From Jaenimonas drosophilae (lineage: Eukaryota > Euglenozoa > Kinetoplastea > Trypanosomatida > Trypanosomatidae): a stretch of DNA of 22,376 nt. Below, one piece after another: positions 1 through 9,397 of the stretch. Position numbers and translations under genes: made by a program. The notes under the pieces were generated by a model. The model had not been told where the DNA came from. It did no database searches and worked only from the letters and a program-made list of their open reading frames with translations. The stretch lies in NCBI GenBank assembly GCA_030849065.1, contig JASAON010001411.1, forward strand, positions 1 to 22,376. The letters run 5' to 3'. Position 1 is the first letter of the stretch, and each line of letters opens with the position of its first letter.

Positions 1-1036
1 CAAGTCGGTGAACTCGCCGTGAGGCGTAGCGCGACATCATCTTCACCGCGTAGGAAGAGCTGCCAAAGCCAGGACCACGTGCAGATGATGATGTTGATGA
101 TGATGGCGATGCTCCGCCAACGTCATGGCCGTCTTCTTTTTCATCGTGTGATGCATCGCAGTCCACAAGATTCTCCAGTCGCTGAAGAACAAGGGAGCTC
201 TCCACGTGATAGTCGTGGAGCTCCATCCAGGAGAGTAGATGCCACAGCTCTGCCCCATCCATCATGGCAGGACCTTGTTGTGGCGATGATGATGATGATG
301 ATGATCCTGTTGCAGAGTGTTGATACTTCCACCATGTCTCTGCCGCTGTGAGAACCTGCACAAGTACTGCATGAACGGCAGCGTTGGATGGGCGATACAT
401 GGCTGAAGGATGTGCATCAGCATCACCGGATGTAGTTGTGGATGCTGCGAGGGCCAAGGGCTCATCCAACGTAAAGAGCAGAATCTGAACGATGCGCTGC
501 AGGCGAGTGGAGGGCGTGGAGTTGTTGTGTGTGCCACGTCGCGCTTCACCATCCATGACATCCACGTGCGGAGGAAGAGGAAGACGGGTGATGTAGCCCA
601 CCGCCATGATGAGATGCTCATCTCTCCACGCACCTAACCGCAGTGCGGCAGATAGCATATCCCGCCACTCTTGCTCATCCTTGGTTATCATCACCGCGGT
701 CAAGAATTTGTGTTGATGATGAAGCCGCTCCCGCTGTGCTCTGGTGATTGGTGATGGAGAGGCAATGTGCATGGAGCTCATCATCTCTCTCAGCTCATGC
801 TCTTCATCCACACCATCACACGAATTCTTCGCACGAACGCCGTCGATGTTGGTGTTGTTGTTGGTGTGTGTTTGCTTCGAACAAAAACGTGGAGGGGTTG
901 GGTGATGCACGTAATAGCGCTGAGCACATGCTTGTGCATGAACAAGGAAGACGCCGGCGATGATCTGCGTGCGTGTGGATGCCAGCGTGCCACATCCACG
1001 TACTGGTGGAAGAAACCGGCGTAGGGCAGATGGCAT
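1..1036 (-). CDS. Hypothetical protein with mitochondrial-type presequence (3' end outside window)
   Basis: An open frame of 345 codons runs from an ATG at 1036-1034 off the left edge without a stop; an in-frame TGA lies just upstream at 1063-1061, which fixes the start. The first ~60 residues (MPSALRRFLPPVRGCGTLAS...) hold many Arg, Ser and Thr and no acidic residue before Asp65, the composition of a mitochondrial targeting presequence. Residues ~95-155 and ~260-292 look like amphipathic helices (for example LRLGAWRDEHLIMAVGYI and LWHLLSWMELHDYHV), separated by low-complexity Ser/Thr linkers, including a run of seven Ser at 245-251. The pattern would suit a helical-repeat organellar RNA-binding protein, but no family is recognised and that is only a guess. 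A (CT)n run abuts the ATG, and a T/C tract plus AG lies 53 nt upstream. Confidence 0.8.
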   Translation of the reverse strand, partial: MPSALRRFLPPVRGCGTLASTRTQIIAGVFLVHAQACAQRYYVHHPTPPRFCSKQTHTNNNTNIDGVRAKNSCDGVDEEHELREMMSSMHIASPSPITRAQRERLHHQHKFLTAVMITKDEQEWRDMLSAALRLGAWRDEHLIMAVGYITRLPLPPHVDVMDGEARRGTHNNSTPSTRLQRIVQILLFTLDEPLALAASTTTSGDADAHPSAMYRPSNAAVHAVLVQVLTAAETWWKYQHSATGSSSSSSSPQQGPAMMDGAELWHLLSWMELHDYHVESSLVLQRLENLVDCDASHDEKEDGHDVGGASPSSSTSSSARGPGFGSSSYAVKMMSRYASRRVHRL

Positions 1037-1037
1037 G

Positions 1038-1054
1038 GAGAGAGAGAGAGAGAG
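1038..1054. repeat. (GA)8 microsatellite directly upstream of a start codon
   Basis: A GA dinucleotide run on the plus strand reads as (CT)n on the coding strand and ends one base before the ATG at 1036. It therefore lies in the 5' UTR of the left-edge gene. Confidence 0.9.
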
Positions 1055-1088
1055 CTTTCGTCAGTCTGCACACCTACACCGATGATGA

Positions 1089-1134
1089 CTAGCAACAACA
1101 CCAACACATAAACAAGAAGCGGAGAAACAAGAAG
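1089..1134 (-). promoter_or_regulatory. Putative trans-splice acceptor: pyrimidine tract plus AG
   Basis: On the coding strand a T/C-rich stretch (TCTTCTTGTTTCTCCGCTTC) is followed by the first AG at 1090-1089, giving a predicted 5' UTR of about 52 nt before the ATG at 1036. This layout matches kinetoplastid spliced-leader acceptors. It is inferred from sequence only. Confidence 0.5.
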
Positions 1135-2161
1135 ATGATGAAGATGCACAATAATCCATCACACCACTGCACTGCACTGCACACGTATATACCTCCACAA
1201 AAGACTGTGATGATGCGAAAACACAGAGATGGAGAGCCCCTCCCAAAAAGAAGGATTGTACTTCCACCGCCAACATCATCCGCAACGTTCTTCTTCTTAG
1301 CCCTACGAAATATACGCATCAAAACATGATCATCGATATCGGCGACGATACAAAACTACAAAAAAAGCAAGTAAACACCAAAACACGAACGAAATAAAGG
1401 CAGAGGCACGTCAAAGCCACTTTCTTGCGTACACCACACACACACACAAGCAAGGAGGAAGACAGTAGCAGCTCTCCCATAAAAAAAAGCTGCACTTGTG
1501 TGTGTGTGTTCGTGTATGTATCTGCGTGTGTATGTATATACAACAAGATGAATGGCACCGCTTGGATGAGAATAAGTAGGAGGGAGAAATGCAACAGGAT
1601 GATGGTGAATCATATTCATCCATGGATATATATATACCTTGTGTTTGTGTATGTGTGTGCTAGGAAGCAGTAGTGGCTGTATTCACGTGTTTGGCGCACC
1701 ACTCCATGTGCGTCAAACACCAATGATGATGGCCAACCGACATGTGTGGAGATGCACGCCTGTGTCTCTCTGTGTGTTTGTTGTCTTTACCACGAAGCAC
1801 ACACGACACATGCACACAATGCCCAACCTTCGAACAGACACACACATACACATCGCTCCTCCATCCATGCACCAAACAACCAAACCACCTCTGAACCACG
1901 CCAACACGCAAGAAGAACCAGCGCATCCGCCACAAAAAAAAGGAGAGTTTGAACGTAAACGCATAAAAAAAAACCAGCAAAGTGCGTGGTGCAATCATCC
2001 ACATCAATGCTCACTTCTCATTGTCATTCACCATACAAATGGTGATGAGAAATGATGATTGATGCCATGAACGCGGATGATGATGATGATGATGCGAACA
2101 GCTCACGAACACATGCACACACATACACGCACCAACCACAACACACTCTCTCTCACCACGC

Positions 2162-5100
2162 TTAGAACCTCCACTGCATGAAAGGGTCCACCTGGGAGTA
2201 GAGCTTGGAGTCTGTGGGTGCATCGAGGAAGTGGTAGCGCTCGTAGATGCCACGACGGTACGACGTGATCTTGTCTGAGACGCGATCAATAAGTTTGATG
2301 GCCAATGATTCCTCATGCAGCTGCTTCTGAAAGTCGCTGCAGTTCTTCACCGGGCCCGTCATGTTCTCCAGCTCCGACATGATGGCACCGCAGCTGCTGA
2401 AGATGGAGATGAGGGCCACGAGATCGGTATCAACGGGGAGGTCCATCGCATCTTCTTGGTAGGAAAAGTTAGGGCCGCGATAGCGAGGCAGCACACCGCC
2501 ACCGGCTGACACAGCTCCGCCGTCTTGTGTGTTGCGGCGCGATGGCTCCGCATCTGGCTCGAACTCCGTGCGATGACCGCCATCCTCGACGTGCATGTGT
2601 GATTGGCGTCGCTGAAGCTCCGCCTCATCTTCTCTCCGATCCCTCTTGATATCACCGGCGAGCTCCAGCTCGGGGCTCTCGGCACCAAAGGGATAGCTTC
2701 CCTTGGGTGGTGCGGCACTCTCCCTCAGCTTGGCCTGGTGCAGGTAGCGCATGTTGTTGGTGCTACTCACCGCCACACTATCGTGCAGGTTGACCGGGGT
2801 TGGGTGAATGGAGTTGGTATCATGACGTGTTTGAAGTACGCGATCAGCAAAGCTGCCCTCGGGCATGAGGGTATCATCTTCATCACCACCAGAGAGAAGC
2901 GGATTGCTGTGTCGCGGCTGTTGGGAGGCGGGTGGGTGTTGTTGTGGGTGTGCTGGACCAGCACCACCGCGGTGTGCGGCCACGTCGGTGATGAGGCGAT
3001 CCACGTCCGCCGTGGAGAGCTTTGGCGCGCTATCCACGAGCGGGCTGCCGAGGAGGACGTAGCACTGGTACAAGGAGGCGTACATATGCACACGCATGCG
3101 GGAGAGGCGGCTGACCAAGGTCAGTGAGTGGTCGTAGCTCCACGTACGTGATAGGTGGATGGAGTTGATGAAGTCCTGGAAGACGGCGCGCGAGATATCG
3201 GCGAAGTCTTCGAGGAAGTCGGCGAGGCTTCCACTCATGATGCTGCGCACCTGCGGGTTGGGCCGTTCAAAGCGTGGGCGGTGGAGGAGCTGCATCCCAA
3301 AGACGAGAAGTTGTAGGCTGGCCACAATGCGCTGCTGAGCGCCGTGGATGTACCTGCTTGGGCCATCGGGGAAGGGCAGCATGCCACGAACCACAGGATC
3401 ACGTGCCGCAAATGGGGTCCACTTATCACACATGATCAGCATCTTGTCGGCGAGTGAGAGCTGAACGTTGAGCTGAGAACACATCTGATCGAGCTCGCTC
3501 TCCGCCGTGAGGAGGTGATCCTCGCCATCGGGGTCCATGGGGGAGATGTCTTTGCCCATGCCATACTTCACCTCCAAGCGTGCCGTGATGGCCACATCAT
3601 CAAGGAGCTCACTCATCACCTTGGCGAGCTTCAGGCGGTAGTTAAAGACAATCTTGATGGGGTTGTTGGGGAAGATGAGCATGCAGCAGAGCATGTAGCT
3701 CAGCACGGTATAGCTACTGGCCATCACACGGATGATTAAGTCAGTATCCATGATGCTCGTCGCCACACCACCCATGGTGATGACGGAGGCGTAGAAGAAG
3801 GTTTGGCCGTAGAGGGGGTGATTCTTAGCACACTGACACATGAAGACGAAGCACATGGTTGTGGCAATGATTTGTGCCAGTGTGTGAGTGTTGTGGTACA
3901 CCAAGTAGCCCAACGCACAGCCAATCACATTTCCCGCGGTACGATTGATGCCCATGTTCAGCGACTCCTCCTCCACGGGCAGACCGAGAAGAATGGTCGT
4001 GCCAAAGGTGTAGAGAAACATATCCTTTGGCATCCACAGCTCAAAGTTGAAGGCACAGGCGCTGAGGTACGCACACGTCATCTTGATGGCATCCTTCACA
4101 GTTCGGTAGTCGGAGGGCCGGGCGAGGTTCAGCAAACACCACAACTCACTCCAAAAGTCGTGCCAGGGTTCGTAAATGAAGTGGTCGAGCAGACGTGCGC
4201 AGAGAGACTTCTCCGGGGCGTACGTCTTCATTTGATCACCAAATGCGGCAATCTCACCGGCAATCATGGAGAGGAGGGTGTGAAAGAAGAGCATGTGCAG
4301 ACGGATATACACCTCAGCATCATCCACGACCGCCTGGAACTCGAGCAGGGCCGTCAAATCATCCGCGGTGAGTCCATCCTCGCCCGCATGATCATCCTCC
4401 TCCTCCTTCTTGTTGCTGTTGTTGTTGTTGTTGGCGCCACCACTTTTGTGGCGCTTAACCATCTCACACTGGCGGCCAATTGCCTGAACCATCTCAAGAC
4501 GCAGGTTGCGACGCATGTGGGTGTCTGCCTCGGCAAGATCATTCAGCGGAATAGTTTCCACCAAACACTCTGGGGTGCTGTTCGTGGATCCAACCTTGGC
4601 CACCGCATCACCAAGCACATTGGTGAAGTGCACGACGTATTCATAGGTGTTGGCACGGAGTGCATCAATTTCACGCTTCATGCGCATCATTTCCTCGGTA
4701 CCAGACTCCTTCTCCACACTTAGCAAGAGCGCATCGCTGCAGTAGTCACTTTCAGCATCCAAGACCTGACGTTGAAGAACGCTATCGTCCATCTTCAGGC
4801 CAGGAACCTTGGCGAGCATCGAGCGACGAACGCGCAACATCGCCACACGCTCCGCCTGATCACGACGCAGGTGGGAGATGGTGCGTCCAGCGTCAAAGGC
4901 GGCGTAGGTGAGCGCCATGATTCTGCGCAAGAAGGAGAGCTTCAGACGGCGAATGGGGTTGCGCAGCGGGAACTCCAGCGGCTCCCAATTCACAAACCAC
5001 AACAACGTGCCCAGCAAGCCAGATAACAACTCGATGCGCTCAAAGGGGCTGCGGTCGTTGAAGAAGAGCACGCTGGCGTGCGGATTATTGCTCCACACGT

Positions 5101-5905
5101 GAGTGCGCATTGCCACCAACATCTTGCCAATGCCACCAAAGAGTCGCGTCATCATCATATCCAGGGTGGTTTTTAGCAGCACCGGATAAGGAAAGAGTGA
5201 GGCCGCCACACCAAACATGGTGCCCATGTAGCAATCCGCGGCAAAGAGGGCGGCATTGTGATGTGGCACCATGTGCAGGAAGCTGTAGTACATGCGTCCT
5301 TCCATGATGTAGACGAAGAAGTAGAGGTACATGAACTTGCGAATGTTGGTGTCGGTGGGCAGGCCAGCCACGAAGATGCCAGCAGCGATCATGCCCCACC
5401 AACTGGCCACGTGCCCGTAGATGTTCCAGTAGTCAAAGATGGTTCCCAACACCATCATGTACGTCATGCCACGCCACGTCCACGTGTGCAGGCCAATTTG
5501 CTCTCCGAGGGTGTTGCGATGGCAGCTCGTCGAGACGACGGCCGCCACCAACATGGATGCAATACCAAAGGTAAACATGGTGTTTGGGTGCACAGCCAAG
5601 GTAAAGAGGGGGAAGGACACGTAAACGGTTGTACGCCACGCACCACGCACCCAATTCACCGTTTGCAGGTTGGTGGCCGCCTCGAACATGGCCTTGAAGC
5701 CAACATCATCTTCGTCTGGGTCCTTGGGAAAGTGAATGCGATCCACGAAGTCGTCATCAATCATATGCACCACGCCATGCTCACTGTTGTTGTTGTTGTT
5801 GTTTTTGTTGTTGTTGTTGTGTGGGGCCTTGGCGCCGTGTTGGTGCTGCATCACCGGTGTGTTGGTGTCTGAGGTGGTCGAGCCAGACTCAGAAGGAGAA
5901 TCCAT
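2162..5905 (-). CDS. FUSC/ALMT-like multipass membrane protein
   Basis: The product is 1247 aa starting at MDSPSESGS; the frame stays open 13 codons further upstream but with no earlier ATG. Two hydrophobic blocks, residues ~90-250 and ~605-750, each hold several spans. The second contains GINRTAGNVIGCALGYLVY, matching the conserved Asn-Arg...Gly...Gly...Leu-Gly pattern of the FUSC/aluminium-activated malate transporter superfamily. A charged ~330-residue segment with an Asn run (near residue 493) links the blocks, and a ~490-residue hydrophilic tail follows. The repeated arrangement resembles fungal DUF2421/bacterial aromatic-acid exporters that carry two FUSC-like halves. Predicted role: anion or aromatic-acid transport across a membrane; substrate and location are unknown. 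An 11-residue, almost pure Asn tract lies near residues 30-40. The stop is TAA. Confidence 0.85.
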   Translation of the reverse strand: MDSPSESGSTTSDTNTPVMQHQHGAKAPHNNNNKNNNNNNSEHGVVHMIDDDFVDRIHFPKDPDEDDVGFKAMFEAATNLQTVNWVRGAWRTTVYVSFPLFTLAVHPNTMFTFGIASMLVAAVVSTSCHRNTLGEQIGLHTWTWRGMTYMMVLGTIFDYWNIYGHVASWWGMIAAGIFVAGLPTDTNIRKFMYLYFFVYIMEGRMYYSFLHMVPHHNAALFAADCYMGTMFGVAASLFPYPVLLKTTLDMMMTRLFGGIGKMLVAMRTHVWSNNPHASVLFFNDRSPFERIELLSGLLGTLLWFVNWEPLEFPLRNPIRRLKLSFLRRIMALTYAAFDAGRTISHLRRDQAERVAMLRVRRSMLAKVPGLKMDDSVLQRQVLDAESDYCSDALLLSVEKESGTEEMMRMKREIDALRANTYEYVVHFTNVLGDAVAKVGSTNSTPECLVETIPLNDLAEADTHMRRNLRLEMVQAIGRQCEMVKRHKSGGANNNNNSNKKEEEDDHAGEDGLTADDLTALLEFQAVVDDAEVYIRLHMLFFHTLLSMIAGEIAAFGDQMKTYAPEKSLCARLLDHFIYEPWHDFWSELWCLLNLARPSDYRTVKDAIKMTCAYLSACAFNFELWMPKDMFLYTFGTTILLGLPVEEESLNMGINRTAGNVIGCALGYLVYHNTHTLAQIIATTMCFVFMCQCAKNHPLYGQTFFYASVITMGGVATSIMDTDLIIRVMASSYTVLSYMLCCMLIFPNNPIKIVFNYRLKLAKVMSELLDDVAITARLEVKYGMGKDISPMDPDGEDHLLTAESELDQMCSQLNVQLSLADKMLIMCDKWTPFAARDPVVRGMLPFPDGPSRYIHGAQQRIVASLQLLVFGMQLLHRPRFERPNPQVRSIMSGSLADFLEDFADISRAVFQDFINSIHLSRTWSYDHSLTLVSRLSRMRVHMYASLYQCYVLLGSPLVDSAPKLSTADVDRLITDVAAHRGGAGPAHPQQHPPASQQPRHSNPLLSGGDEDDTLMPEGSFADRVLQTRHDTNSIHPTPVNLHDSVAVSSTNNMRYLHQAKLRESAAPPKGSYPFGAESPELELAGDIKRDRREDEAELQRRQSHMHVEDGGHRTEFEPDAEPSRRNTQDGGAVSAGGGVLPRYRGPNFSYQEDAMDLPVDTDLVALISIFSSCGAIMSELENMTGPVKNCSDFQKQLHEESLAIKLIDRVSDKITSYRRGIYERYHFLDAPTDSKLYSQVDPFMQWRF
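5784..5820. repeat. In-frame GTT/AAC codon repeat in the FUSC-like gene
   Basis: A trinucleotide run, GTT on the plus strand, encodes Asn (AAC) codons broken by one Lys close to the protein N-terminus. It is a coding microsatellite that could vary in length without shifting frame. Confidence 0.85.
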
Positions 5906-5920
5906 CCTGGATGAGTAAAC

Positions 5921-5934
5921 GTGTGTGTGTGTGT
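5921..5934. repeat. (GT)7 microsatellite in the 5' leader
   Basis: A GT run begins 16 bases upstream of the ATG of the FUSC-like gene and opens a false in-frame extension (Thr-His repeats) that should not be counted as protein. Confidence 0.9.
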
Positions 5935-6109
5935 TTGAGGGCAAGAAGTGAGGTACACGTGGCTGAGGATGAAACTATAAATGTGTTGGTGCTGAGTTGT
6001 GTGCGTGCGTTCTTGGCCAATCCCGTGGAAGTGTGTGTGTATGTATGTGGTGGAGGATGTGGCGGAGTACAGACACGTACACGAAGAGAACACGCTATAA
6101 GCGACGAAG

Positions 6110-6153
6110 CTAATCAGCAAGAAAAAAACAAGTGCAAATAAAAAAAGAAGGAG
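6110..6153 (-). promoter_or_regulatory. Putative trans-splice acceptor for the FUSC-like gene
   Basis: The coding strand shows two successive T-rich runs (CTCCTTCTTTTTTTATTTGC and then a run of eight T), followed by GCTGATTAG with AG at 6111-6110. The predicted 5' UTR is about 204 nt. Confidence 0.55.
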
Positions 6154-6682
6154 CCTCCAAAACGAAGAGTGCCGCCACGTACGTCTGCAGGAGTATGGGC
6201 GGGAAGAGTTGGGAGAGAAAGAGGAGGTGAGTAGTGCAGGAGGAAACAAAACCAACTGCACACAACACCAAAAAAAAACTGAAAAACAAGGACTACAAAC
6301 GAAGGAGCACTAAATGTAGGTCGAGAGAATCCGCCGACAGGGACGGACGTTGTATGGGAAACGAACTTGTGAAGAGGCAAGAAGAAGAAGAGCGATATGA
6401 TGATGATGTTGTTGTTGATGCAGAAGCCAAATCATCGTAGGCGTGTTGCGCATAGTATCCTGATGACGAACTATTGTTGTGGTGGGTACACTGACCTCAT
6501 TCGCTCAGACGCGCACACAACCACTGGCACGAAGTGATGTTTGGTAGCGCGACGCAGCGCAAAAAAAACAAATTGGATGAAAGGAAAAAACGCAACAACT
6601 ACACTAAGTAGAATTATAAAGCATCCATTCATGCATCATGAATAACACACAACAACAACAACAACAACCACAACAGTTATGG

Positions 6683-7222
6683 CTACACGTACTCAGCACT
6701 ACCATAGAGGTGCTGTGAGGTGCTTGACGAGGCATCATCGCCTGAGACATCGCCATGTTGCTGCCGTTTCCCTTGATGATGGTGTGCGTGGAGCTGATGT
6801 GGATGCACACCAGCCAAGGCTGTCGGATAGCCTTCGCATGCACCATGTTCTGATACCACCACACGCGCTGCCATGGCAGCAGTTGTTGCGGCCATGGGGA
6901 GCCCAGCCGCCACAAACACCTGTGAGCCGCTTGACGTCTCCGTCGCCGTGAGTACGCGTGAGGTGGGCTGGAGAGAGGAAGGATCGTAAAGCTGATGAAA
7001 ATTGCAGAATCCATAAACATCATCGCCTACACCCGTGAATGTAGATGATGGCACTGGTGCTCCAACCACGACTACTACAGGATTTGCGTGGAGCTGTTGC
7101 GCGCGCTCGCGGCAGCGGCATCGACGGCCGCATCCGCAATAGTGCCGAGCTACAATGATGGCGAGGGAGCCAACAAGAAAAACTGCGACGAAGATACAGC
7201 ACGCCTGAGATATGGTCAGCAT
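6683..7222 (-). CDS. Small single-pass membrane protein, Cys/Arg-rich juxtamembrane segment
   Basis: The product is 179 aa starting at the ATG at 7222-7220; the codon just before it is GTG and is not needed. Residues ~5-25 (QACCIFVAVFLVGSLAIIVA) form one hydrophobic span that could be a signal anchor or uncleaved signal peptide. It is followed at once by HYCGCGRRCRCRER, a Cys/Arg cluster suited to palmitoylation or metal binding beside a membrane. The rest is low-complexity, Ala/Val/His-rich and predicted disordered. The C-terminus reads SQHLYGSAEYV, sharing a Tyr-Gly...Tyr pattern with three other products in this window. No known family is recognised. The downstream neighbour is the FUSC-like gene. 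The leader contains a short upstream ORF (ATG near 7279). Existence as a gene is likely; function is unknown. Confidence 0.7.
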   Translation of the reverse strand: MLTISQACCIFVAVFLVGSLAIIVARHYCGCGRRCRCRERAQQLHANPVVVVVGAPVPSSTFTGVGDDVYGFCNFHQLYDPSSLQPTSRVLTATETSSGSQVFVAAGLPMAATTAAMAARVVVSEHGACEGYPTALAGVHPHQLHAHHHQGKRQQHGDVSGDDASSSTSQHLYGSAEYV

Positions 7223-8449
7223 CACTACAAACGAACCACGCTATTATTGTGTGTGTGTATCACGTCACACCAACAACATAGCTACACACAAAAAAACAAA
7301 GTGAAGAGAGAAGAGTGAAACAGGATGTATGAATCAATCATCCATCACCATCAACGCAACAGGTTGGTGCCACACATCAATAAAAGTGAGTACTTTAATT
7401 GGAGGTCATCGCAGGACCAACGAGCCGTTTTGCACCTCACACAGGCCACGACCAATGAAGAGGTGTTGGGGTGGTTTATCTGCACCACATACGAATGCAC
7501 CAGGCATCATGCAGATCATCTAAGAAGATGTTTATGTGTGTAGCCGTGAGGAGAACACACAAACACAACAACAAGAAAGAAAATCAGAGGGTGGCGGGAG
7601 GCATACACACATACACACACACAATCATCATCACAAGACAGCATCCAAGATGATGAAATGTTGTTGTTGTTGTTGTTGATGATGCCGATGGGTTCATGAT
7701 GTGTAGATAGCTTAACCGATGAAGCGAACCATCATACACATTGCCAAAACAGGAGGAGGTCCAAATGAATTGGCAGAGATGACCACCCACACACACACCA
7801 AAAAGATCAAAAAAAAACAGAAATAAATACAACACGAAAACATGGATATGAGAGAGTAGTGTAGTAGAACAACAACCATACACCACACGACTTCACTGTC
7901 GGGCAAACATCTCTGCAAGAATAGGTTGTGCAGACAATGCCAGACAAAGGGGAACCCATGATGAAGTGAAGAAGAAGAAACATCGCCAACAGAAATAAAA
8001 AACAAGAGAAACAAACATGTCCCACAGCTTCACGTTAGCTACACAACAGCACCAAAACATGAAACAAACAACACACACACGCACATGTTGTTGTTCGTTA
8101 TCCGCCGGGCTTTGTTGTATGAACGTGAGCTGAAACTGTCGGAGCGGGTGAGATGCATCTATCATCTCCCCACAGTCATCAACACTTGCACCACACATCA
8201 CATGGAGAGGTTGGTGGCAGATATGCCACTGCATACTGCCAAAAAACAACAGAAGAAGGAACCACAAAAAACAAACAACCTGTGGAGCACACATACGTGG
8301 TGCATCGAGTGTAGCTGCATCGATGCACCACGCAGACGGAAACAAGAAAAACAAAATGAAACATCGGAGAGCGTAGTACGAGCACGAGACAAGGCTCACG
8401 AAGAGCTGGAATGAATTGCATCCCATCGTGATGATGATCGCATCCTACA
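7223..8449. other. Long spacer, probably the 3' UTR of the upstream gene plus an acceptor
   Basis: The stretch is T-rich on the coding strand with CA, ATC and GTT runs. A minus-strand frame of 177 codons (7893-8426) and a plus-strand frame of 109 codons (8085-8414) overlap here, but neither has a splice-acceptor context and both read as biased composition. The part around 8120-8220 is less repetitive than its surroundings. Confidence 0.5.
7282..7320 (-). promoter_or_regulatory. Putative trans-splice acceptor for the Cys/Arg-rich gene
   Basis: The coding strand reads TTTCACTCTTCTCTCTTCAC, then TTTGTTTTTTTGTGTGTAG, with AG at 7283-7282, 60 nt before the ATG. It is one of the clearest pyrimidine-tract/AG pairs in the window. 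Confidence 0.6.
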
Positions 8450-9397
8450 TCATCGCATCCACCCCTCCATGTGCTCATCACGTAGCTCATCCTCATCGAC
8501 GAAGGCGCTCACCTCCACCACATCTGAGATGGAGTGGTCCATCGCCACCGCGCCATGTACGTCTGTGTAGTATCCCTGACCGTAGGGGCTCGCATAATGG
8601 GATTTACTGTGTGTTGGTGAGCTGGGTACGCTAGCATCTGGAGAGCCGTCAATGATGTCGTCGTACGTTCTGCTAGAGTTGCTCCCAAATGGATTGTTGT
8701 GGGTCGGCTCACGCCCATCTAAAAGAATGCGATCAATGTTGTAGAGCTCCACGCCAGTTTCTGCCGCTGCTGGCATCGCAACATAGACGTGGCCGTGCTC
8801 ATCATCGCTACCTTCAACGATGGAGGAGGTTGGCGAGGGAACCAGCTCAACATCATCATGTTCTTCTCCATCTTGCTCTACGTGCTGCACGTGTGGCAAT
8901 CGCGAACGTAGCGGAAGTCCAGCGTAGATAATCACACGTCGATGGCTGCGCAGACGTGCAATCACACGACGAAAACCGCCGTCAGGTTGGTCATCATGAT
9001 TGAGATGCTGCGAATGAAAGAAGGGATCGGTGCTCTCACCATCTCTGCTGAAGCGCCCGTAGAGGTAGGCGAAGCTCAGCTCCTCGGGGATGTTTGATGC
9101 AGGTCCACGGAAGTGAAGATGTTGGCGATCTTGGCCAGGTTGTGCAGCAGCATCCACGCAGCAATTAAAAAAGGTGCGTCTGTAGTAGTATGCCAGATAG
9201 AGCAGTGCGAGAATAACAACGGCACCAACCACAATGAAGTAGCGCCGAGCCAGCCACTCACCATCCACGTCACTACTGTCTTTGTGATGGTGTGAGGAGG
9301 GCGTTGAATGATCATCATCCCGGTCGGATGCTGCTGCTGCTACTGCGGCACCACGCCATGCAGAGGCCATGGAGGCGTGAAGAAGATTTGGTGCCAT
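8450..9397 (-). CDS. Single-pass membrane protein with long acidic tail (paralogue of the gene at 13570-14340)
   Basis: The product is 315 aa. I chose the ATG at 9397-9395 because the frame extension above it is only TTG plus T-rich leader. There is no N-terminal signal peptide; one span lies at residues ~53-72 (YFIVVGAVVILALLYLAYYY), flanked by RR on both sides and followed by a Cys pair. The ~240-residue tail is hydrophilic and Asp/Glu/His-rich. Ordered motifs are shared with the gene at 13570: ELSFAYL (106-112, against DVFVAYL), VPSPTS (186-191) and a C-terminal SPYGQGYY (270-277, against DIYGHASY). The family is unknown; it may be a surface or organellar adaptor with an intracellular tail. 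The stop is TGA. The gene is likely real because the frame is long and the composition protein-like. Confidence 0.75.
   Translation of the reverse strand: MAPNLLHASMASAWRGAAVAAAASDRDDDHSTPSSHHHKDSSDVDGEWLARRYFIVVGAVVILALLYLAYYYRRTFFNCCVDAAAQPGQDRQHLHFRGPASNIPEELSFAYLYGRFSRDGESTDPFFHSQHLNHDDQPDGGFRRVIARLRSHRRVIIYAGLPLRSRLPHVQHVEQDGEEHDDVELVPSPTSSIVEGSDDEHGHVYVAMPAAAETGVELYNIDRILLDGREPTHNNPFGSNSSRTYDDIIDGSPDASVPSSPTHSKSHYASPYGQGYYTDVHGAVAMDHSISDVVEVSAFVDEDELRDEHMEGWMR

Larger units (their letters stand above)
1037..2161. other. Spacer between the left-edge gene and the FUSC-like gene
   Basis: The stretch is AT-rich and full of CA/TG runs (around 1435-1448 and 1497-1535), an (AT)n at 1626-1636, and long T-rich tracts on the coding strand around 1935-1972. 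Short ORFs on both strands are Cys/His/Val repeats produced by the microsatellites. I read it as the 3' UTR of the FUSC-like gene plus the acceptor region of the next gene, and see no further gene. Confidence 0.6.
5906..6682. other. Spacer and 5' leader of the FUSC-like gene
   Basis: The stretch holds the (GT)7 run, a TATAAATG/CATTTATA element at 5976-5983 of unclear strand, and the acceptor at 6110. The remainder, with a GAAGAAG/GATGATG run at 6379-6420, is probably the 3' UTR of the small Cys/Arg-rich gene. No convincing additional gene was found. Confidence 0.55.

Noticed and set aside
3803..4723. Plus-strand ORF of 306 codons
   Set aside because: It is antisense to the FUSC-like gene and rich in His/Val typical of a shadow frame. 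The minus-strand frame is four times longer and contains membrane spans with a family motif.
5906..5944. Thirteen-codon N-terminal extension of the FUSC-like ORF
   Set aside because: It contains no ATG and is largely the (GT)7 repeat read as Thr-His; the first ATG at 5905 is the better start. The same reasoning removed non-ATG extensions at 9398-9421, 12667-12735 and 17272-17331.
8085..8414. Plus-strand ORF of 109 codons
   Set aside because: It would be the only gene on the plus strand, has no acceptor-like tract upstream, and its Lys/Gln richness comes from A-rich spacer. It reads smoothly enough to mention.
7893..8426. Minus-strand ORF of 177 codons just downstream of the 315-aa gene
   Set aside because: No pyrimidine-tract/AG separates it from the stop at 8450, and its Phe/Cys/Leu content mirrors T-rich 3' UTR. 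The segment around 8120-8220 is less biased, so a short real frame is not fully excluded.
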